From NCBI GenBank assembly GCA_005883085.1, contig VBAY01000065.1:1-10957 (forward strand): a stretch of 10,957 nucleotides of DNA, in the 5' to 3' direction. Under the pieces are notes generated by a model that saw only the letters and a list, made by a program, of their open reading frames with translations, made no database searches and was not told where the DNA came from. Made by a program: the position numbers and the translations under genes. The DNA is from Candidatus Bathyarchaeota archaeon (lineage in GTDB: Archaea; Thermoproteota; Bathyarchaeia; 40CM-2-53-6). Of this stretch, positions 6,323 through 10,957 are shown piece after piece. Position 1 is the stretch's first letter, and each line of letters begins with the position of its first letter.

Positions 6323-6922
6323 ATGACGAGACATGCGACGATAGTTCTGTTTCCATTGATAGCGATACTGGTCTTTCCCCAAGTGGGCGCTACTCCTCCC
6401 AGCATGACGTTGGATGGTCAGGTCAGCTCTGGTGCGTGTGAGTCAAACGGTACCTGTACCCTTACTCTCTCTACAGCTAATCCTGAGGATGTGATAGTTC
6501 TAGTGGCCCAATGCGTGGCCTTCCTTTCCTGTAATGCTACTATATCTTCGGTCTCAGATAGCGACGGCCACACGTGGACTCTGCGGGCGGTCTACACTCC
6601 GAGCCGAGAGATTTGGGAATACTACACGATCGCTAATTCGCCGCTGTCCTCAGATAGGATAACAGTAAACTGGTCGGGTTCGGGTGGACTAGAATTCGCT
6701 GCTTTTGGGGTTAGCGGCGCAAACACTAGGCATCCTTGGGACCCTTCACCACGGCTTCCTCTAGAAGAGGCTGCCTCCAGCTCAATTTGTTATGTCAATT
6801 CTCAGGGTTTCACGATATGCAATGTTACATTTTCTGCAGTTGGAGCCCAGGACTTCGTCATCGTCAGCACTGCAGTGAACGATGACCAGGTATGTCAGGT
6901 AACGCTTCCATTACGAATCTAG
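6323..6922 (+). CDS. Secreted or cell-surface protein, beta-rich, probably frameshifted near its C-terminus
   Basis: This frame of 199 residues starts with a signal peptide: a basic MTRH, hydrophobic residues 7-20, and a likely cleavage after VGA (residue 23). The mature part is Ser/Thr/Gly-rich and beta-strand-like, with cysteines at 39, 45, 64, 70, 156, 166 (and 191) and N-glycosylation sequons at N42, N71, N116 and N167, as expected for an archaeal envelope protein. Motifs such as SSVSDSDGHTWTLRA and IWEYYTIANSPLSSD resemble repeated surface-protein modules of archaea, but I cannot assign a Pfam family. The frame stops at 6920-6922 while a similar-looking sequence continues in the next frame (6886-7056), so the gene is probably broken or the assembly has an indel. 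The ATG has no Shine-Dalgarno site, and an A/T-rich box at 6275-6283 fits a short leader. Confidence 0.7.
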   Translation: MTRHATIVLFPLIAILVFPQVGATPPSMTLDGQVSSGACESNGTCTLTLSTANPEDVIVLVAQCVAFLSCNATISSVSDSDGHTWTLRAVYTPSREIWEYYTIANSPLSSDRITVNWSGSGGLEFAAFGVSGANTRHPWDPSPRLPLEEAASSSICYVNSQGFTICNVTFSAVGAQDFVIVSTAVNDDQVCQVTLPLRI

Positions 6923-7056
6923 ACGGTTACGATGGTACAGTGGGGCTTGACTACGCCATCACGAACCTCGGGGGCCCGGAACCTCGTTCGTTTATCTGTG
7001 CGAATAGCGATCCGGTTCTATTCTTGGTCGATGCCCTGACAGGTCCCGGCAGCTAG
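6886..7056 (+). pseudogene. Out-of-frame C-terminal tail of the secreted protein
   Basis: The minus-one frame relative to 6323 is open from 6886 (TGA at 6883) to TAG 7054-7056. It reads PGMSGNASITNLDGYDG, then TVGLDYAITNLGGPE, and ends LFLVDALTGPGS. The composition (Gly, Thr, Asn, another NAS glycosylation sequon) is like the upstream protein and completes it plausibly to about 244 residues. The two frames overlap between 6886 and 6922, where a single missing base would restore one protein. There is no start codon of its own with a ribosome site, apart from an internal ATG at 6892. This may be a true frameshift mutation, programmed frameshifting (no slippery run is seen) or a sequence error. 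Confidence 0.5.
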
Positions 7057-7166
7057 GAAGTCGACCAATTTTTCGAGGACACCAAGTTCAGCGATCCTTG
7101 TCTGGATAGAACGGTTAATTGTGAATAGCCTCACAGTAACCCTCGTGACATTGGCGGCCTCAGGTC

Positions 7167-7724
7167 TTGAACCAAAGTCCCGATGACGATCCCTGGCTTG
7201 GAACACTAGAGCGCTTCCCCACCGTCTATCATGCGCGGGCTTCATGGCTTTACGATATCAACACTGAGAGTTTGCAGAAAGCGATCTTTGCAGGCTTACG
7301 ATCGCTTGCCCAAGAAAAAAAGTCGCTGGAAATCACGGTTGCAGACATCCCCGGGTACCGGTCTGGAGGGGTCGTGTTCAAGTTTGGAGTTGGCAACAAG
7401 GACGGGTTCGACATTCTTGACGATAAGGAGGCGGAGAGAGTGATTCAACGGATAGAAGAGAAAGGAACGTTCAGAACCTTAGATCTAGTCTTTCATCTAC
7501 ACTACTCTGTGGATGATGGTAAGAGACACAAGGTCCACCAGGACCAGTACTTGGCAAGGCTGACCTTCCAACCCGGCCGGGTAGAACTCCTGCTCCACCA
7601 TCTGAAAGGAGTCAGAAGGATCGCGCCTGACGAGCTGGTCCGCATCTTGCTCTCAGCGACTAACCGCGAGTTGGCCCAAAACAAGTATCCAGAGCTAGAG
7701 CTTGAGAGTCTAACAAGTAACTAG
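7167..7724 (+). CDS. Hypothetical soluble protein (185 aa)
   Basis: I do not recognise this family. The frame opens at 7149, and the only canonical start near the front is TTG 7167. The product is 185 residues with no signal peptide, membrane helix or cysteine. The pattern is mixed alpha/beta: an aromatic-rich front (LERFPTVYHARASWLYDI), a helix (ESLQKAIFAGLRSLAQE), beta strands in ITVADIPGYRSGGVVFKFGVG, a charged helix around DDKEAERVIQRIEEKG, strands in LDLVFHLHYSVDDGK and YLARLTFQPGRVELLLHHLKG, and a final helix DELVRILLSATNREL. His-rich segments (HLHY, HKVHQDQY) are notable but not a known metal motif. It ends at TAG 7722 with 16 bp to the convergent membrane-protein gene. The 110 bp before it (7057-7166) show nothing I can identify. 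Confidence 0.65.
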   Translation: MNQSPDDDPWLGTLERFPTVYHARASWLYDINTESLQKAIFAGLRSLAQEKKSLEITVADIPGYRSGGVVFKFGVGNKDGFDILDDKEAERVIQRIEEKGTFRTLDLVFHLHYSVDDGKRHKVHQDQYLARLTFQPGRVELLLHHLKGVRRIAPDELVRILLSATNRELAQNKYPELELESLTSN

Positions 7725-7740
7725 CGTTATGCGGCCACGC

Positions 7741-8112
7741 CTAGGGCCTGGCACTTCTGAATCGTTTTCCCCAACCGTAGGCCATACCGGCTACGGATCC
7801 AATTGCCCCACCAATAAGGCCCGAAAGTGAAATGGCAGGTTGACGAATCACGATCGCCAAAATGGCGGTAGAAAAAGGGGAGAACAGGAGGATCATCAAG
7901 ATCCCGAACTGCCTCCGTGTTAACGGGGGGCGGCGGCGCTTTGAGTCCACCCTCATTGCGAAGGAGTACGGCACTATCCAAATTGCGGCAACGGCCCAGA
8001 AAGAGAACGATAGGCCGAAATCCCTATTCAAGGACGATAGAGTGAATACAAGAAATGCTATGAAAACGACAAACAAGAACGGCTCGACAAACGGGGAGTC
8101 ACGGAGTCTCAC
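7741..8112 (-). CDS. Small four-helix membrane protein of unknown function
   Basis: This is a 123-residue minus-strand protein starting at GTG 8112, with a purine-rich AAAGAGGCGAGAG just upstream. Hydrophobic segments lie at about residues 10-27, 36-52, 70-90 and 94-113, with the basic loop DSKRRRPPLTRRQ between helices 2 and 3 and a basic C-terminus (GKRFRSARP). By the positive-inside rule both would face the cytosol. The glycine-rich last helix (GLIGGAIGSVAGMAYGWG) may pack tightly, as in oligomeric membrane proteins. No family is recognised. It lies 45 bp downstream of the radical SAM gene on the same strand and could share its transcript. Confidence 0.6.
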   Translation of the reverse strand: MRLRDSPFVEPFLFVVFIAFLVFTLSSLNRDFGLSFSFWAVAAIWIVPYSFAMRVDSKRRRPPLTRRQFGILMILLFSPFSTAILAIVIRQPAISLSGLIGGAIGSVAGMAYGWGKRFRSARP

Positions 8113-8157
8113 AATGCTCTCGCCTCTTTTGACTAGCTAGGAGAATCTCGGAACTCA

Positions 8158-9216
8158 CTAATTCACTACGGGTAGGAATCTGTCTTCGCTGACTGAGGAG
8201 CTGAGCTGGCCGAATATCGGCAACTGGTATCCGCAGTTTATGCATCTGTTCTTGTCGTCCAGGTTCCAGCCAGTGATGTCGAATCCGTATCTTTTAATCG
8301 CGATGTTCTTGCATTCTGGGCAGTAGGTATGTTCCCATGGATGCCCTGTGACGTTCCCGACATAGACATATCGGAGCCCTTCTTCTCTGGCTACTCTGCA
8401 GTGCTCTTCGAGAGTCTTCACCGGCGTATACGGTAGGTGCATGAGCTTGTAGTCAGGGTGGAATCTGAGGAAGTGGACTGGAACGTCCGGCCCAAGATTA
8501 TCGTAGAGCCAGCGGCTGAGCTTCCGAGCTTCGTCGAGGTTATCTCCAATCTCCGGGACGATCAAGTCTGTGATCTCGATATGCGTCTTGCCTCGATCCT
8601 TGATCCCTTGGATCGTCTGAAAAATTGGCTGCGCGTCCGGTATCCCGATATACTTTCTGACGAAGCCGGTCTCCCCACTTCCTTTGAAGTCAACTGTTAT
8701 GCAGTCGAGAAAGTCATCCATCATCGCAACCGTGTCTGGAGTATCGAATCCGTTGGAGACGAAAATGTTGATGAGTCCATTCCTACGCGCCTCGACTCCG
8801 ATGTCATGGGCGAACTCCATGAATATGGTCGGTTGGTTGTACGTATACGCAATGCCCTGACAACCATGGCTCAGCGCCAGGCTTACCACGTCAGGAGGCA
8901 TAAGATCGGTGCCCTCTGCCTTCCTCCGCTGACTAATATCAAAGTTCTGGCAATAAGAGCAGAGCCAATTACAGCCACTTGTAGCAATGGAGAATATTTT
9001 CGACCCTGGCATGTAGTGGACTACGGGCTTCTTTTCGATCGGGTCAATATGTCCGGTGATCACTTTTCCATAGACGAGAAGTTGGAGTTTTCCACCGATG
9101 TTCTGTCGGACGCCGCAGAGGCCCACTTTTCCTTCTGGAATGTTGCAGTATCGAGCGCATGCTGTGCATCTGACCCTTGAATCGGCCAGTGGCTGGTAGA
9201 GGAGGGCTTCCTTCAT
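8158..9216 (-). CDS. amrS: AmmeMemoRadiSam system radical SAM enzyme (AmrS-like)
   Basis: This is a cytosolic iron-sulfur enzyme of the radical SAM superfamily, in the branch formerly called PflA-like and found in the predicted AmmeMemoRadiSam system with AMMECR1 and Memo proteins. Its reaction is not established. From ATG 9216 it has 352 residues (an alternative GTG at 9228 adds four); family members usually begin MKEALLY, which favours the ATG. The front has a Cys cluster CTACARYC...GLCGVR, then GHIDPIEKKPVVHYMPGS and the radical SAM loop SGCNWLCSYCQN, whose CxxxCxxC coordinates the 4Fe-4S cluster. TYNQP and the VSNGFDTP region follow as SAM and barrel motifs, and HFLRFHPDYK is family-typical. 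The C-terminus is a zinc-ribbon-like domain with YCPEC and RCINCG. AMMECR1 and Memo partners are not in this window. It is divergent from nreA. Confidence 0.92.
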   Translation of the reverse strand: MKEALLYQPLADSRVRCTACARYCNIPEGKVGLCGVRQNIGGKLQLLVYGKVITGHIDPIEKKPVVHYMPGSKIFSIATSGCNWLCSYCQNFDISQRRKAEGTDLMPPDVVSLALSHGCQGIAYTYNQPTIFMEFAHDIGVEARRNGLINIFVSNGFDTPDTVAMMDDFLDCITVDFKGSGETGFVRKYIGIPDAQPIFQTIQGIKDRGKTHIEITDLIVPEIGDNLDEARKLSRWLYDNLGPDVPVHFLRFHPDYKLMHLPYTPVKTLEEHCRVAREEGLRYVYVGNVTGHPWEHTYCPECKNIAIKRYGFDITGWNLDDKNRCINCGYQLPIFGQLSSSVSEDRFLPVVN

Positions 9217-9234
9217 CGTTGATTTCACACAGGC

Positions 9235-9290
9235 CGGCGGGAAACGGATTTGAACCCGCCTCTTGCTATGAGTAGATTGATCCTCCCGAC
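9235..9290 (-). other. tRNA T-arm-like fragment with a hairpin (not a complete tRNA)
   Basis: On the minus strand GGCGGG (9260-9255) and CCCGCC (9241-9236) form a perfect 6-bp stem around a 13-nt loop that begins TTCAAATCC. The core GGTTCAAATCC is the standard tRNA T-loop consensus. Upstream GTCGGGA (9290-9284) can pair 6 of 7 with TCCCGCC (9242-9236) like an acceptor stem, but only about 24 nt lie between acceptor and T-arm, and no D-arm or proper anticodon arm can be drawn. It may be a tRNA remnant, an intron-disrupted tRNA, or a regulatory hairpin before the radical SAM start. Confidence 0.25.
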
Positions 9291-9325
9291 TTGAAATTGC
9301 TTTCCTTACCGGGCAGGCGATAAGC

Positions 9326-10579
9326 TTGCAGGAGTCCCTCTACCGACCCGCACGAAGCGAACAGAGCCACGAGGTTTCTTGTGAGACCTGCAAGGGCAAT
9401 CGGCTGGTTTGTGTCCAGAACTCCTCACGTTGTCCGGTGTTCCTCAGGGCGAAGAGTCTGGTTGATATCGAGAGAGTGGTTGGGAAAACCGAGTTTTTCG
9501 GACCTTCTCCCCCTGGCGTCTTTCTCGGTAGCTACGGTTATCCTAACCTCTTGGCAGGTCCTCTGGTCCCTGTGTTGCAGGAGCCGGACCCGTCCTTGCT
9601 TGATGCTCCGGACCGTTGGCTTGACAAGTCGATAGACGAGCTGCTACGATACCGGTTCGGCTTGGTTCGCGGAAAATCCACTGTAAAGGTTCAGGACGCT
9701 CGAAACCCGGACAAGACATTGTCACTTGTCCAGGAGATTGTGATGTCAGAGACCCCAACTGACACCGAGCTGGTCTTGAAGAAGAAACCGTACGTTAGAA
9801 TTAATCTCCTGACACGAAGCTCACCTCACGGACCGTCAGGAGTTGTAGAACGGCTCAGTCTTGCAAGCAACCCGGATGTTCCGCGACAAATCGACAAGGT
9901 CGTATCCGACACAGACCTTCCGGCCAACGAAGGAGCCCAATCTCTCTATCAAAATGGAATATCACAGCAGCACATTGTTAGAATGTTTTCCATCGGTCTG
10001 CTTGGAGCTAGCCGAACGCGTAGGCTGGTCCCGACAGAATGGAGCATTACCGCGATTGACGATATTTTATCGAAAGACCTTCGAAGAAGAGTACTAGATC
10101 ATCCTCGGCTGGACGAGTTCCATTTGTTCAGCGCCCACTCCGTGGGCAACAACGTGCACGTCCTTCTGCTCCCGACAAACTGGATGTTCGAAGCCCTAGA
10201 AGGCTGGTTGACAGGGCCGAGACCAGAGGTTTTCGGCGATTACGAACTCAACAAAGGACGGAAAGACTATCCCACCAACATCGCCGGCGCCTATCACGCA
10301 TCGCGGCTCCCCGTCCTAGAACATCTCAACAAGATTCGACGACAGGCGGGAGCGATCGTCTTTCTCGAAGTGACAAAGGAATGGGTCCCACTAGGAGTCT
10401 GGAGATTTAGAGAACTCGCCAGGAAAGCGCTCACCGGAGACCCTTCCCGGTTCACGATCATTGACGATGCTCTCTCGGAAGCGCGAGGGAGACTATTAAT
10501 CCCCTATGGAAATTGGGCGGAGGCTAGTCGCTTGCTAAGCTACTACAAGATGCAGAAGCAGTTGTCTCACTGGACATGA
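9326..10579 (+). CDS. nreA: NreA-type archaeal DNA repair protein with zinc motif and PCNA-binding tail
   Basis: This is a nuclear/cytosolic-type soluble protein of the archaeal Nre family, linked genetically to DNA damage repair together with PCNA; the biochemical activity is unclear. Its 417 residues show the family plan: a four-cysteine zinc motif at C19, C22, C29 and C36; the hallmark FFGPSPPGVFLGSYGYPNL at about residues 57-75, followed by GPLVP; the conserved DNRWxxKSIDELLRYR-like segment near 95-110; a middle region with LLGASRTRRLVPTEWSITAID; and HSVGNNVHVLLLP further on. The last eight residues, QKQLSHWT (410-417), fit the PIP box (QxxLxxW plus a small residue), which ends NreA proteins and binds the sliding clamp. 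The start is TTG 9326, the only canonical start after an in-frame TGA at 9278. It is divergent from the radical SAM gene. Confidence 0.92.
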   Translation: MQESLYRPARSEQSHEVSCETCKGNRLVCVQNSSRCPVFLRAKSLVDIERVVGKTEFFGPSPPGVFLGSYGYPNLLAGPLVPVLQEPDPSLLDAPDRWLDKSIDELLRYRFGLVRGKSTVKVQDARNPDKTLSLVQEIVMSETPTDTELVLKKKPYVRINLLTRSSPHGPSGVVERLSLASNPDVPRQIDKVVSDTDLPANEGAQSLYQNGISQQHIVRMFSIGLLGASRTRRLVPTEWSITAIDDILSKDLRRRVLDHPRLDEFHLFSAHSVGNNVHVLLLPTNWMFEALEGWLTGPRPEVFGDYELNKGRKDYPTNIAGAYHASRLPVLEHLNKIRRQAGAIVFLEVTKEWVPLGVWRFRELARKALTGDPSRFTIIDDALSEARGRLLIPYGNWAEASRLLSYYKMQKQLSHWT

Positions 10580-10661
10580 TTCTTCGATTTCGGTGAAAGC
10601 CTCGGCAAGTTCTCCTCAAGAAACTGTCTGATTGCTCATGAATGGTCGCGGTACATCGCGC

Positions 10662-10669
10662 CAAAATAC
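10662..10669 (+). promoter_or_regulatory. TATA-like box for the last small gene
   Basis: CAAAATAC lies about 20 bp before ATG 10687 and 40 bp before TTG 10706. The spacing would give a transcript starting close to 10690, almost leaderless if ATG 10687 is used. The remainder of the gap after nreA (10580-10660) shows no gene or strong hairpin. Confidence 0.25.
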
Positions 10670-10705
10670 CTGAGACAGGAACAAGTATGACTGAGGAAGA
10701 GAAGG

Positions 10706-10948
10706 TTGCAAGTACCGACAGGGAGAGTGGCCTTGGTGGTCTTGCTGATATTCGCGGTTCCCCCTTTCGCCTTCTTCGTCCCCGTCATGCACCTTCCCTA
10801 CGCCGACCACACGATCTGCACAAACTTTGGAGCCAATTGCAGGGACGTCTCCCAGTATGGCTCGTTGAGCTATGTCTATCTCTGCACGGGTGCCATCTAT
10901 CAAACTGATGGAAGTTACTGGATCAATAATGCCTGCATGTATGGATAG
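10706..10948 (+). CDS. Small membrane-anchored or secreted four-cysteine protein; N-terminus uncertain
   Basis: This is an 80-residue frame from TTG 10706 to TAG 10946-10948, preceded by the purine run GAGGAAGAGAAGG. It has one hydrophobic segment at about residues 8-27 (signal anchor or signal peptide). The outer part has four cysteines (38, 45, 60, 77), enough for two disulfides, plus many tyrosines and asparagines (YADHTICTNFGANC, YVYLCTGAIY, YWINNACMYG). I do not recognise the family. An ATG at 10687 in the previous frame would give a hydrophilic MTEEEKVASTDRESG leader, a natural cytosolic tail for such a helix, and shifts into this frame would join them at about 10706-10730. So either the gene starts at the TTG (or GTG 10727), or it is frameshifted. 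Confidence 0.55.
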   Translation: MQVPTGRVALVVLLIFAVPPFAFFVPVMHLPYADHTICTNFGANCRDVSQYGSLSYVYLCTGAIYQTDGSYWINNACMYG

Positions 10949-10957
10949 CAAGTCCTG

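Noticed and set aside
8437..9180. A 247-codon open frame on the plus strand opposite the radical SAM gene
   Set aside because: It is wholly antisense to a gene with clear catalytic motifs, has no recognisable motif of its own, and its composition is what a complementary strand of a coding gene would give.
9229..9330. A complete tRNA gene in the gap between the radical SAM gene and nreA
   Set aside because: I could not draw a D-arm or an anticodon arm, and the T-stem is interrupted; only the T-loop core and a partial acceptor pairing are present. It is kept as a tRNA-like fragment only.
1..10957. CRISPR arrays, insertion sequences, integrases or defence modules
   Set aside because: No direct-repeat array, terminal inverted repeats with a transposase, or recombinase motifs are visible on either strand.

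Overview
The window looks archaeal. It carries a geranylgeranyl-reductase family gene next to a UbiA-type prenyltransferase, an NreA-type DNA repair gene with a C-terminal PCNA-binding motif, an aIF1/SUI1-like gene, and an AmmeMemoRadiSam-type radical SAM enzyme. Promoter regions are short, with TATA-like boxes and few strong Shine-Dalgarno sites. I cannot name the lineage from sequence alone. A TACK-type archaeon with menaquinone-like lipids would fit, but that is inference. Most genes are ordinary housekeeping or transport genes. No CRISPR array, insertion sequence, integrase or rRNA is visible.

Layout. Positions 1-777 (minus) hold the N-terminal 259 codons of a geranylgeranyl reductase family flavoprotein that runs off the left edge. 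It is divergent from a MenA/UbiA-like prenyltransferase (909-1886, plus), and the pair suggests attachment of a prenyl tail to a quinone or lipid head group followed by saturation of isoprenoids. A 54-residue charged small protein follows (1949-2113). Next come two tandem major facilitator transporters (coding from at least 2272, probably from about 2150, to 3336; and 3372-4580), a CoA-binding-domain protein (ending at 5088) and a TRIC/UPF0126 membrane channel or transporter (5215-5829). A cysteine-free SUI1/aIF1-like gene (5848-6153, minus) lies convergent to the TRIC gene and divergent from a secreted protein gene (6323-6922), which appears frameshifted with its C-terminal tail at 6886-7056.

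The right part holds an unrecognised soluble protein (7167-7724), a probable minus-strand operon of the radical SAM enzyme (9216 down to 8158) and a four-helix membrane protein (8112-7741), then nreA (9326-10579, plus), and finally a small membrane-anchored or secreted protein with four cysteines (10706-10948).

The main oddities are these. Two well-supported coding frames (the first transporter and the CoA-binding protein) lack any ATG/GTG/TTG where the family N-terminus should begin, and several other genes use TTG or GTG. There are two probable frameshifts, at about 6886-6922 and about 10706-10730. A stretch upstream of the TRIC gene has mutually exclusive inverted repeats. A tRNA T-arm-like fragment lies between the radical SAM gene and nreA. 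I do not see a convincing wholly new multi-gene system.
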